This document shows, in pieces, positions 11,779 through 23,348 of a DNA stretch of 64,000 bases. The notes beneath the pieces were generated by a model that was not told the DNA's origin, ran no database searches, and saw only the letters and a program-made list of their open reading frames with translations. Both the position numbers and the translations under genes were made by a program. The first letter of the stretch is position 1. The number at the start of each line of letters is the position of its first letter. Source of the DNA: Candidatus Ecksteinia adelgidicola (lineage in GTDB: Bacteria; Pseudomonadota; Gammaproteobacteria; Enterobacterales; Enterobacteriaceae); assembly GCA_020541345.1 (NCBI GenBank), contig CP045239.1, positions 62,001 through 126,000 on the forward strand. Reading direction: 5' to 3'.

Positions 11779-13074
11779 ATGAAAAATAATTATAATCTTC
11801 GAAGTTATTCTGCTAAAATTATTAATAAAGTACTAAATCAAGGTCAGTTACTAAATAATGTTCTTCCAAATATTCAAAAAGATATAATAAATATAAAAGA
11901 TCGTGCGTTATTACAGGAATTATGCTTTGGTATTTTACGTGTATTACCTAAGCTCGAATGGTATATTCAATTTTTAATGGTTAAACCAATGATTGGTTCA
12001 CAACGCATATTACATTATTTAATAATGGTTGGTCTATATCAATTATTATATACTCGAATTCCAGCATATGCAGCAATATCTGAAACAGTTAAAGGAACAA
12101 TTTTACTAAACAAATCTCAATTTAAAGGGACAATTAATGCTGTATTAAGAGAATTTCAAAGACAAAAAAAAACGTTGATATATCGTCCTAGTAATCATGA
12201 CGTTAATTATTTACATCCAAGTTGGTTATTAAATCGTATTAAAAAAACTTACCCAAAAAAATGGAAATTGATTATCAATGCTAACAATCAAAAACCACCA
12301 ATGTGGATACGTATTAATCGATTACATCATACTCGAGAAACATATTTAAAATTAATGAAAAAAGATAAAATTTTTAGTAAATCTGATTCTAAAAATATGT
12401 ATGCATTACGACTTTTAAAACCATGTACTGTTACTAATTTACCTGGGTTTGTAAATGGATGGGTTACTGTTCAAGATATATCTTCACAACATTGTGTAAT
12501 TTTATTAGAACCAAAAAATGGTGAAAAAATACTTGATTTATGTGCAGCTCCAGGTGGAAAAACTACTCATATTTTAGAAATAGCACCAAAATCAAAAGTA
12601 ACAGCTATTGATATTAATAAAAAACGTCTTGTTTGTCTTAAAAAAAATTTACAACGATTAAATCTTCATGCTGAAATTATATTAGGTGATGCTCGTAAAC
12701 CAGAATTATGGTGTAATAACAAAGAATATTATGATCGTATTTTAGTAGATGCTCCTTGTTCTTCAACAGGGGTGATTCGGCGACATCCTGACATTAAATG
12801 GTTACGTCGTGAGACAGATATCAATCAATTAGTAATTTTACAATCAGACATTTTATTAGCAATATGGCCATATTTAAAACTTAATGGTGTAATGATTTAT
12901 TCAACATGTTCAATATTACCAGAAGAAAATGAAAAACAAGTTGTTCGTTTTATGAATTATTACAATAATGCTAAATTAGTTAAAAATAAACATCAACAAC
13001 AATTAGGTGAACAACATCTACCTTTTTATAATAATAGTGATGGATTTTTTTATGCTAAATTTGTTAAAATATAA
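11779..13074 (+). CDS. rsmB: 16S rRNA m5C967 methyltransferase RsmB
   Basis: Transfers methyl from S-adenosylmethionine to C5 of 16S rRNA C967 near the P site. It has 431 residues (E. coli 429). The N-terminal NusB-like RNA-binding domain covers about 1-140 and the Rossmann methyltransferase domain about 230-431. The SAM loop LCAAPGGK is at residues 254-261. The two cysteines of m5C enzymes are present: Cys327 in DAPCSST (release) and Cys377 in YSTCSI (nucleophile). It begins with ATG at 11779 with no evident Shine-Dalgarno. In E. coli it follows def-fmt; here that pair is some 40 kb away on the other strand, so the operon has been split by rearrangement. Confidence 0.96.
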   Translation: MKNNYNLRSYSAKIINKVLNQGQLLNNVLPNIQKDIINIKDRALLQELCFGILRVLPKLEWYIQFLMVKPMIGSQRILHYLIMVGLYQLLYTRIPAYAAISETVKGTILLNKSQFKGTINAVLREFQRQKKTLIYRPSNHDVNYLHPSWLLNRIKKTYPKKWKLIINANNQKPPMWIRINRLHHTRETYLKLMKKDKIFSKSDSKNMYALRLLKPCTVTNLPGFVNGWVTVQDISSQHCVILLEPKNGEKILDLCAAPGGKTTHILEIAPKSKVTAIDINKKRLVCLKKNLQRLNLHAEIILGDARKPELWCNNKEYYDRILVDAPCSSTGVIRRHPDIKWLRRETDINQLVILQSDILLAIWPYLKLNGVMIYSTCSILPEENEKQVVRFMNYYNNAKLVKNKHQQQLGEQHLPFYNNSDGFFYAKFVKI

Positions 13075-15332
13075 TACTGTAAGAAAAATATTTTATGTTT
13101 TTTTTTAAATATATACAACTCATATATAAAAATAAAAACATATAAACGTTATTTGATTAATAAAATTAATAATTAATATATTCATAATTTTTTTAAAAGA
13201 TCATATATACAATTTTTAAAATATTTTAATAAATGCAATTTATATTTTTATATATTATAGTATAAAATAAAAATAAAGAACTTATTTTTGTGTACAATGT
13301 TTATTGTATATGAATTGTAATTCTATAAAAAAATTAATTGTTTTATAACTATAAAATATTTTAATTTATTATTAATATTTTATTTTTTTAACATTAAAAC
13401 TATAATTAATACTTTGTTAAATTAGTTAGTTAAAAATTGTTTTTTATATTATCTTATAGAAAAATATATACTACATGTTAATATTAATAAAAAATAAAGT
13501 TTTTAATTTTTATTCATAAATTTAATAAAAATATTTATTTATACAGAAATATTAAAGTAAAATATTATATATTTAATGATTAAATATGTTTATAATAATA
13601 AATATTTTAAATATTTTAATAATATAATCATCATTATATTAAAATTTATAAACAGTAGTATTAATATCATAATGATATGCATTTAAGTAAAGACGTATTT
13701 CAATTAATATAAATATTTATCAAAAAAAAATAAAAAAATAAAACATAATTTTTTATTTAATTTAAAACATTGTTATTCTAATTTTTCATTAATGATTTTA
13801 TTAAAAAATTAAAATAATTTATTATAAAAAATAATATTTTAAAAATTCTTATAATATAATCAATTATATTTATTAAAATATGTATTCATTATTTAATAAA
13901 TATTATTAAAGATAATAATATTATTTTTTGTAAACATTAAATTTATTTTAAAGAAAATTTTATTATTATTTTTATAAATAAAAGTTACTTTATACAAATA
14001 ATAAATATTTCTTTATTTGATATGATATATATACAAAATCATATATAATTATATAAAAAATAAAAAATTATAAAACAAAAAAAATAAAAAACTTTTATAC
14101 ATAGTATGTTTTTTTATAAATGGAAATTATAACTTAAATATTTATTTAAATACACTATTAATATATATTTTTATAAAAATATTAATAATGAATCTTTATT
14201 ATTAATTTAATGTTATTAATTTATATCATTTTAAACATGATCATTTTTAATTACATCTGATAATGCATGTTAACTTCTCATGTTATATTATGATAAAATT
14301 TATTATTCTATATAATTAGTTAAATAAAATTTTTTATGTTAAAAGTAAGAACATAAATTTTTAATAAACTTAAATTTATAAAATTTAACAATATATATAC
14401 AATTTTAATTATTAAAATATTTTATTTTTAGTAATACAAAATTAAATATTATTATTTTGAATATAATAATTTTAATACTTTTTATTTTTTAAAAACTTTA
14501 TTAAAATTAAAAAATTTTTATTAAAATTAAAAAACAAATTTTTTATGTTAATCTTCATTGTTTTATTAATGTTTTTGATCTAAATATTACAATTTTTTTA
14601 AACAAGATAAATAATATTTAAAAAATTTCAATAAACTAGTTGATTTTTAATTTAATATGCACAAATAATATTATTTCTATTTTATTATAATACAAACATA
14701 TAAAAATTACGTTTTTACAATATTTAATAAAATAAATAAAATATATTTTTTTTCAAAATGAAAGAGATTTATTAAACTTATAAAAAAAATACTACAAAAA
14801 TATTGTAAAAAAATATTTTAATAAACATTAAATCAAATATAATATATAAATATTACTATTAATTTTATAATAAGGATTATATGATTAAATTTTTTTGATA
14901 TATTACTTATTAAGATTATACTTATAAAAATAAAAAATTATAATTTAATTTTATATAAAATATTTAATTACTTATATTAATAATTATGATAATTATTTTT
15001 TATTTATATTGTTTATTTTATAATATCAATAATTAAAACTCAAATACAAAAATAAATAAAATATTTAATATTATAAAATTTTGTATATTGTATATTATTG
15101 TTATAAATAATAAATAAAATATTTTATTGTTTAATTTATATGTTATATAAAAATATAAATTTAAACGTTGATTATTTATTATTGATAGTTTTTAATTCTT
15201 AATTAATAGATTAACATTATAATTTTTTATTTTATTAAAATTTTTAAATTAAAATAACAAACGTTAAAAAACAAATAGTTAATCTTATATACTGATATAA
15301 TATATAAAATTCACTTTATATATAGGATATTT
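13075..15332. other. A/T-rich spacer, 2.3 kb, nothing recognised
   Basis: Only A/T-rich low-complexity sequence. There is a short direct repeat (ATTAAAATTAAAAAA-like, near 14508-14535) and no open frame of interest on either strand. Confidence 0.7.
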
Positions 15333-15599
15333 ATGAAATATTTCTTTATTTTTTTGTTTATTCTTATAATTACTATTATTTTTATTACTTTTGGAGCACA
15401 AAATAATCAATTTATACATATTAATTATTTAATTTCTCAACGTGATTATCGGGTCTCAACATTATTAGTGACAATATTTAGTATAGGTTTTTTTATTGGA
15501 TGGATAACTTTTAGTTTATGTTATCTTCGTCCTTATATTTCATTATGTCGAGCAGAAAAAAAATTTAAAAAATTAATAAAAAGTAAAAAAAATTTTTAA
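15333..15599 (+). CDS. lapA: LPS assembly protein LapA (YciS)
   Basis: Small inner-membrane protein which in E. coli works with LapB to couple lipopolysaccharide synthesis to LpxC proteolysis by FtsH. It has 88 residues; E. coli has 102, and the missing part is the poorly conserved tail. There are two membrane helices (about 2-21 and 43-63). The family core between them is kept (GAQNNQFIHINYLISQ, then YRVSTLL), followed by the basic cytoplasmic stretch LCRAEKKFKKLIKS. An AGGA ribosome binding site lies 5 nt before the ATG. In E. coli lapB follows immediately; here 3.1 kb of spacer follows and no lapB is present in the window. Confidence 0.93.
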   Translation: MKYFFIFLFILIITIIFITFGAQNNQFIHINYLISQRDYRVSTLLVTIFSIGFFIGWITFSLCYLRPYISLCRAEKKFKKLIKSKKNF

Positions 15600-18500
15600 A
15601 TAAAATTGTTATTTTTATAAAAATAGTTTTTAATATTTAATATAATTTTAAATATTTTTATTTATAATTTTTTATCATATTTAAACACTTTTATTACAAA
15701 ATAAAAAAACGTTTTTTAATTAAAAAAACAATACTAATTTGCAAAATTTTTATAAATATCAAATTATTTTATTATCACACAAACTTTTTAAAAATATTTT
15801 TATAAAATACTTATTAAAAAATTTTATAGTTTATTTTAAAATAAAACATAATAATTTTATAAATTATACTTTGTTAAAACGAAAACTCGATATGATACAA
15901 AAATAAGTCAATTTAAAAAACAATCTATTAAAATAAAATTAATATTAAAATTATTGATAAATTAAAAATATTTTTAAATTTTAATAAACAAAAATTTATA
16001 TTGATTTTAATAATTGTATAAATAAGTAATTAACATTATTAATTTTTATTACATTTTTTTATGTTTCATTAATCTATAGATGTATTGATAATAATTTTTA
16101 TATTTAAATTTATTTTGTCACTCTATAAGATTAAATCTTAATGTTTTATATAATATTTTAAAAAAACAAAGATAAAAAATAACACTAAATATATTTAATA
16201 TAAAAAAATATAAATATACTAATATTTATAATTCATTTAATGAGATAAATGTTCTATGTTATTTTATATAATACTTTCATTTATTAAAGATTATAATGTA
16301 TTTTAATCTTTATATAATTTGAAAAAAACATGAATCGCTTGTATTTAAATAACATTAATAAACAATATGTATTTATTAAGTATTATATAAAATAAATATT
16401 TTAAAATTATTATTTTTTTTCTTACTATAAAATATACTATATTTTATTTATTTAATAAATTAATATTACAACAATATTTATATAAAAATATATAAAATTT
16501 TTTATGTTTAACTATTAACTTTTAAAATTATTAAAATTTAATCGCAATCAATATTACGTTTAAAAAATAAAAAATTTTTAATAGTAATTGTAATTTATTT
16601 TTAACTATAAAAATATTATTAATTAAGAATAACATATTATATATTAAAAATAAAATTTTTATTAATAAAATTAAAAGTAAAAAAAGATAATATAATTTAA
16701 TAATTTTTTATATTAATCAAATAATAGAAACTATAATATATAATATATTTATGACAAATATATTTATCTTTTTTGTATTTCGGTAAAAAAATGTTAAATA
16801 AAACTATCAACTTTATAATAACGTAATTATTTTAAATCTATTTAAAAATTGTATCTATATAAATATAAAAATATAAGAAAATAATAGTTATTAATGGAAA
16901 AATGTAATTTTAGATAATTTTTATTAATATTGTTTAAAAAATATGTAATATTTTATTAATTTTTAGATAAAACTAAAAAATCTTTAATAATTTGTTAAAT
17001 TCTTTAATATAAAATAACAAATTTTTTATATTATTTTATAAAATAAAACAATTTAAATGCTATATGAATAAAAGAATTATAAATTATTTTATATCTACGA
17101 AATATTTAAAAAAGTTAAATTTTTGTTTTAACTAAAATAAATCATACGTGATTAAAAAATAAAAATTACATCTATTAATTTTATTGATTTTATTAAAAAA
17201 TTATTTTTATTAAAGAATTAAACTATTTTAAATATTAAAATTAATATTCTAAATTCAATATATTTTTATATTTATATATCTTTAATAAAAATAAAGATAT
17301 GTAATATTTCATTTTTAGTTATTAAAAATAAGTTTTTTATTAATATGTTTATTTATTTTATAGTAATTAATAAAATTAAATTTACAAATTAATTAATATC
17401 TATACTTTTTATTATATGTATAAATTTTATATTATTTAGTTAACTTCTATAATTTTTATTTAATAAATTATAGATGTAATGCTATACTATGTTAGTAAAT
17501 GTTTATTTTAATAGGAATCCTTTATATGTTATCTATTATATTCTTTAATAATCAGATATATTTTAAAGCTAATCATAAATTACTATTAAATAATAAACAC
17601 ATAAATAAAAATTTTATAATAAACTATAACATAGATCATTAATCAAAATTATATTAAAAAATAAAATTATTATATACTTATTATCTTAAAAATAACATTT
17701 CATACAATGTCCCCGACTAAGATCAAATTAGAAACCGACCCTTAGGGGGAAGTATATAATATTAATTTAACTACGCGGAAATTTATAAATTTTTATATAT
17801 ATAATATATTTTATGTTTTAATTAATTTTGTTTTAATTTATTAAATATTATCTGTTTATTTATTTTTATTTATCAACAGTGATTTTTAAAATTTTACTAA
17901 ATATAAAATACTGTAATATTCATTCATTTATATTATAAAAATTTAACATATTTTTTTCAAAATCACATTTAAATAAAATATATAAAAGATTTTTTGAATA
18001 TTGTAAAAAACTGTCTTTGTAAAAAGATACAACATTTATTAAAATATATTATTATGAAATAAAAATAAAAAATTAATACTAACATAAATTATATAAATTT
18101 TTTTGTTAAATAATTTAAAAATTTTTTTAAAATGATTGTCATAAATTAATAATTATTTTTTCTAAAAATAAATTATTTTTGTAAAATAATAAAAAATTGA
18201 TATTATCAAGTTAGTAAAAAATTAAATTAACATGCCTTAATATTAAATAATACATATATTAATATTTAATATATTAAAATTAAAATATAAAACATTAAAA
18301 ATAACATTTTTATATTAAGATAATATTAATAAATTTTTTATATTTATTATATGTCATTATATGATTAAAATGATTTTAATCATAATTTAATATTTATTTT
18401 AAATAAATTATTTTTTTATATACACATATCTTAGAAAATATATATTTTAATTTAATATAATTAAATTATTAATAATTTAATTTATTATTAAAAATAATAA

Positions 18501-18714
18501 TATCAATTAGTATAAAATACTAAATTATTATTTTATATTTATAAATGAAATACTAAAACATTATTTTTTAAATAAAATTATTAATTTGTTAGTAACACTT
18601 AAATATATTTATAATCATTATAAGTAATTCTATTTTTTTTTATAATATAATTTTTTATAAGACATATTGTTTATATTCTTTTTACACTAAAAAATATTAT
18701 TATAATTTTTTAAA
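15600..18714. other. A/T-rich spacer, 3.1 kb, with one GC-rich island
   Basis: Mostly featureless A/T sequence where lapB would stand. The exception is the GC-rich hairpin at 17707-17751 and a small GC patch just after it (about 17771-17781, CTACGCGG). Confidence 0.65.
17707..17751 (+). other. GC-rich hairpin with 12-codon ORF, unidentified
   Basis: In a region with almost no G or C, 17710-17750 folds into a stem in which TCCCC and CTAAG (separated by a GA bulge) pair with CTTAG-GGGGA, giving 10 base pairs, six of them G-C, with a 19-nt loop. The same stretch reads ATG TCC CCG ACT AAG ATC and so on to TAG at 17743-17745, a 12-codon frame M-S-P-T-K-I-K-L-E-T-D-P. Its codons (CCG, ATC, ACC, GAC) are unlike those of any gene here. 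There is no T-run after the stem, so it is not an ordinary terminator. I recognise no tRNA, 4.5S, 6S, tmRNA or RNase P motif. It could be a small structured RNA, a leader element whose gene is lost, or a fragment of an old gene. Confidence 0.4.
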
Positions 18715-18801
18715 GGTGAGGTGTCTGAGAGGTTGAAAGAACACGCCTGGAAAGCGTGTATATGTGAAAATGTATCGGGGGTTCGAATCCCCCCCTCATC
18801 G
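18715..18801 (+). tRNA. tRNA-Ser (anticodon GGA)
   Basis: The sequence is nearly identical to E. coli tRNA-Ser(GGA). It has the acceptor stem GGTGAGG/CCTCATC (one G-U wobble at pair 2-71), a D-arm with TGAGAGGTTGAA, the anticodon loop CTGGAAA, the long class II variable arm and the T-arm GGGGTTCGAATCCCC. The discriminator is G, and CCA is not encoded (TTA follows), so CCA must be added by nucleotidyltransferase. It reads UCC and UCU codons. It is the only RNA gene of a standard class that I see in the window. Confidence 0.98.
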
Positions 18802-21411
18802 TTACTCATATAAAAATTTTTATAAATTTATATTTTATTTTTAACTATATTTTATTAAAAATTTTAACATATCTAAATATTTTACTTTTTTATTATAATA
18901 TTAAAAAAAATTAAATAAATGTTTATTAATAAAATAGATCAATGCTAACATTATAATTATACATATCATTGTAATTAAAAAAATAACTATTAAATACACT
19001 AGATAAAACATTGTACTAATGTATTATTATTTAATAAATATAACAATGTTTTCCATATATAAATTTAAAATAATTTGAATAAAAACATAACTATTGTTAT
19101 TTAATAATATTAATATTATAATTTTTATATTTTTTATACTACTATAAATATAAAAAAATTTAATTATTAAAAATGATTATTATATATATGTTCTTTAAGT
19201 AAATATGTTAAATAATATTTAAATATTTATATTAAAATAATTATTAGTTTAAAATCTATGTTTATATAATTATTTAATTATTGAATCATTAATAATGTAC
19301 ATTGTTATAATATCTATTAATCTAACAATTAATATTTATAAGATGTTATATTAAAAAGCAATTTTTTATATATTTTTTATATTTTATATATAAAAGTATA
19401 ATATTTTATCTTATTTTTTAACAATAATTTAAACATAAAATATAATATACAAAAAAATATTTATTTTATATGTTGTAATATTAATAACATATTAATAAAT
19501 ATTTATAAATAAAAAAGAATCTAAAATATAAAAACGTTTTTATAAAAAAGTGATAATCTGTATATTAATTAGTCAATTTTTTATATTTAATATTGAGTAA
19601 AAATAATTTAATTTTATTAAAATGATACGATATTAAAATATTCTTAATAATTTTACAACTAAAATATATATTACATATTTAATGAAAATATATGTTAATA
19701 AAAATTTTTAATATTATAAATTAAATAACATTACTATAATATTAAAGAATAATCTTTTATAACACATTCATACGTTTAATTAAAAAGTTAAAGTTCAAAA
19801 TGATGTTGATTTTTTACTTTATAAAAATACTATTAAAAAAAAATTATACTATTAGTTTTTAAACTATACAGTAATCTAATTGTTGATTACTAGTTATTAA
19901 TTTATATTCTATTTTAATTATTTTATGAGTATTGCTATTATTTGTATCAGAATTCATTAAAAATTTAAGTTAATTTTATAAATAATATTAAAATTTATAA
20001 AAAATTTAAAATTAATTGTAAATCATTTTTTAAATATTATTTGTTATTTCTAGTATAAAATTATATCAAAAATATCGAAATCACAAAATGTACATAAATA
20101 TTCTTTAATTTATATTTATGTAACCACACGTCTCTATATTGAAATATACATTAAACAACATGTATAATAAATTAAAATGGAACATTATTTTAGTATTTTA
20201 TCTCTATCTATGAATAGTATATGAGCATAAAAAACATTAATATCTTCATTCACTACAATAATAAAAAATTCTTAATGTTTTTAAAACAAAACATTTTAAT
20301 AGAATCATCCATTTTTAGATATATGATAAATTTTTTAGATACATAATAATTAAGAATTCATATTCGATATTGTTTATTCTAAAAAATATTTTATTAATTT
20401 TTTATTGAACTTAATAATTTAATAATCTATATAATAATTTTAAAAAATTAAAATAAAAATTAAATTTACATGTAATCTGTATTATAAATATCATTATAAC
20501 AACGATATATAATAAATATTATTTTTATAACGTAATTTTATTAAAAATATTATTATACTTAATTTAATATTAAACAAAAAATTCATATTATTTAGATAAA
20601 TATATGATGAATATATTTTAAAATTATATAATTTTGTATTTTATAAAAATATAAAAACATTGTATAATAATATACTAAGATATATATTTTATATAAATTA
20701 ACAATATGTTATTTTGTTTTTAATATTACACCTCTTAAATCTTTTTTTTATTTTCTCATTTTATATAATAATAAAGATTTTTTAAGAAATACTAAATATT
20801 GTTAAGAAATAAATAAAAATTTTTTTATATACCATGTAAATTTTTATCAATTTTTTTATAAAATATTTTTTATTTTAAAAAAACAATTTTAATATATATT
20901 TATATTATTATATAATTGAAATATTTTGTATTATAAAGTTTTTTTATAACAATATTAGATCATTTTACAATAAATGTTTTATGTATGAATATAAATGATA
21001 TTTTTATTAATTTTTTTAATAAAATTAAATTTAATTAATAATTATTATATGTTACCTTAATTATATTTTTTTTTTTAAAAATTTTATAAAATTAGAACTA
21101 TTAAATAATAAAAAAAATAAAATAAATATAAAGTATTTTTAGTAAAAGAAAATTATTTACATAATCTTAAAATAAATATATATAACGTTATATTTTTTTT
21201 AATTTATGTTTATTTTTAATATCAATATATAATATAACATATATTCTATTTAATAGAATATATGTTAAAAAACAAAATATATAAAATTAAATTTTTACTA
21301 TGTTTGTTCATTTTATTAAAAAATTATTTAACATAAAAATTTATTAAATAGTTTATATTTACGTAATGTTATAATATAACAATTTAATTTTAATTTAATA
21401 TTATCATGTAT
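18802..21411. other. A/T-rich spacer, 2.6 kb
   Basis: No gene recognised. Contains the 16-bp inverted repeat at 21235-21267 and otherwise low-complexity A/T sequence. Confidence 0.7.
21235..21267. repeat. Perfect 16-bp inverted repeat, 1-nt centre
   Basis: TAACATATATTCTATT and its exact complement flank a single T. It lies about 145 nt beyond the rarD stop and could be its transcription end, but there is no clean U-tract on the minus strand. Confidence 0.85.
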
Positions 21412-22311
21412 TTATAATTTATTACATAACTTTTTTTTCTGAGCATACAAAGCATCACAAGTAAATATCAGTAATGCAGCTAAAATAAAACAAAAAGTTA
21501 ATAGTTTATCTTTTCCAACAGTTTCATCATAAAAAGAAATTGCTAAAATAAACATTAATGTTGGCGCAAGATATTGAAATATACCAAGAGTCGATAATCG
21601 TAAATATGTTGTAGCTGCAGTAAAAAATAATAATGGCACGCTAGTGATAACCCCAGAAAACATAAGTAAAATATTTAATGACCAAGAATTGTTATTTAAT
21701 TGACTAATTGGATTGTCAGCAATTAATAATAAATACATTATCGCTATGAGCAATAACCACAAAATTTCTATAAATATTCCAGCTTGAACATTGATAGATA
21801 ATTTTTTACGAATTAATCCATAAAATCCAAAACTAAACGCTAAACCTAACCCAATTATTGGAAGTGAACCAACATACCATAGTTGAATTAATATACCAAA
21901 AAAAACTAGCATTACTGCTAACCATTGCGAAAGTCTAAATCGCTCACCAAGAAACAACATTCCTAAGAATATGTTTACTAAAGGATTAATAAAGTAACCT
22001 AAACTAGCTTCAATCATATGGTGATTATTAACAGCCCAAATAAATAGTAACCAATTTCCAGCAATTAATAATGCACTAACAAACAATATTAAAATTTTTT
22101 TATAGTTTTGTATAATCATTTTTACTTGATGCCAACTTTTACTTACAGATATCAACATTATCATAAAAAAGAATGACCAGATTATACGATATATTAAAAT
22201 ATTCTCTAGAGGAACATTTTCAATCGTTTTAAAATATGCTGGAGCAAGACCCCAAATAAAATAAGCTATTAAAGCAAAAAAAATACCATGATGTTTTTTT
22301 TGTGCATCCAT
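21412..22311 (-). CDS. rarD: RarD, EamA/DMT-family permease
   Basis: Ten-helix inner-membrane transporter of the drug/metabolite superfamily. Its E. coli homologue RarD was named for chloramphenicol sensitivity and its substrate is unknown. It has 299 residues (E. coli 296), alignable from end to end, starting M-D-A-Q-K-K-H-H-G-I like the family. It keeps the conserved blocks AYFIWGLAPAYFK, GNWLLFIWAVNNHHMIEASLGYFINPL (about residues 84-110), LGERFRLSQW and LRLSTLGIFQYLAPTLMF. Two EamA repeats of about five helices each are visible as regular hydrophobic stretches. It is isolated by 2.6 kb and 6.5 kb of spacer. An intact permease in such surroundings suggests a selected transport role in the host. 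Confidence 0.93.
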   Translation of the reverse strand: MDAQKKHHGIFFALIAYFIWGLAPAYFKTIENVPLENILIYRIIWSFFFMIMLISVSKSWHQVKMIIQNYKKILILFVSALLIAGNWLLFIWAVNNHHMIEASLGYFINPLVNIFLGMLFLGERFRLSQWLAVMLVFFGILIQLWYVGSLPIIGLGLAFSFGFYGLIRKKLSINVQAGIFIEILWLLLIAIMYLLLIADNPISQLNNNSWSLNILLMFSGVITSVPLLFFTAATTYLRLSTLGIFQYLAPTLMFILAISFYDETVGKDKLLTFCFILAALLIFTCDALYAQKKKLCNKL

Positions 22312-23311
22312 AATATGACTCTTATAGGAATAAGATATAATTAATATGTTAAATAAATTAATAATTTATCACGAAATTTTTATTTTATAAAGTATTTTTA
22401 TAAAATATTAACCTAATAAAATTAATTTATAAAAAAATATATTATATGTTAAAATTATTTTATAATAATAAATAATAAAAAAAACAAAAGTATACTTTAT
22501 TTCTAAAAAAATAATTATATTCTAATATGTTTTTATATTTTACTATGTTCAGATGTTTTTATATTTGTATGATTAAAGTTTACTTTAATTTACAAAAAAC
22601 AATTAATATTTATTTTGTATAAATTTAAAATAAAAATTTTATTTATTAATTATTTATTTATTTAATATACTCAATAAAATATTACATATAAAATTTTTTT
22701 AGTTCCATGAACTTCTATTTTAAAATTTTATTATGTTATAAAATTTTAAATTTTTTATAAATTACTTAAGTAATTAATCATGTTATATAAATTTACATAT
22801 TTTTTAATTATTTAATAAATGTTTTATAAATAAAAACCATAGAATCAAACTCTATAATTATTTTTTTTATAAAACTTAATTTTTTACATTATATTTAAAT
22901 ATGATTTTAATAAAAAATTAATATTGTTTACTTAACAAGTAATATATATTATATTAAAAACATTAAGTGATATTAAAGTATTTATAAAAATTTTATATAA
23001 TATTTATTGTTTATATTTATAAAACATACATTTTAATGTATTTTTATTAATACATTATAATTGATATATAAATAGATAATTTTTATTAATATATTAATGT
23101 TGATTATGTTAAATATGTTTTTTTTAATAATTTTAATATTTCACAACATATATTAAATTGATTAATAATATTATTTTATTAATTTTATTTTGTATCAGTA
23201 TCATATATTATGTTCATTGTTTGTAATATAAACATTTATTATTTTTAATATCAATATTGATACATTAATCCATTATTAAAAATAATATAATCAATAATAT
23301 TATATTGTCAT

Positions 23312-23348
23312 ATAAATTATTTATTATTATTAATAATAAATAATTTAT
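23312..23348. repeat. Perfect 18-bp inverted repeat, 1-nt centre
   Basis: 18-nt arms (ATAAATTATTTATTATTA on the left) flank a single T at 23330. It is the longest-armed hairpin found in the window and no gene lies within 1 kb. Confidence 0.85.

Noticed and set aside
17870-17878. TTATCAACA, a DnaA-box-like site
   Set aside because: Single copy, one mismatch, no cluster and no dnaA/dnaN/gidA context, so no origin is called.
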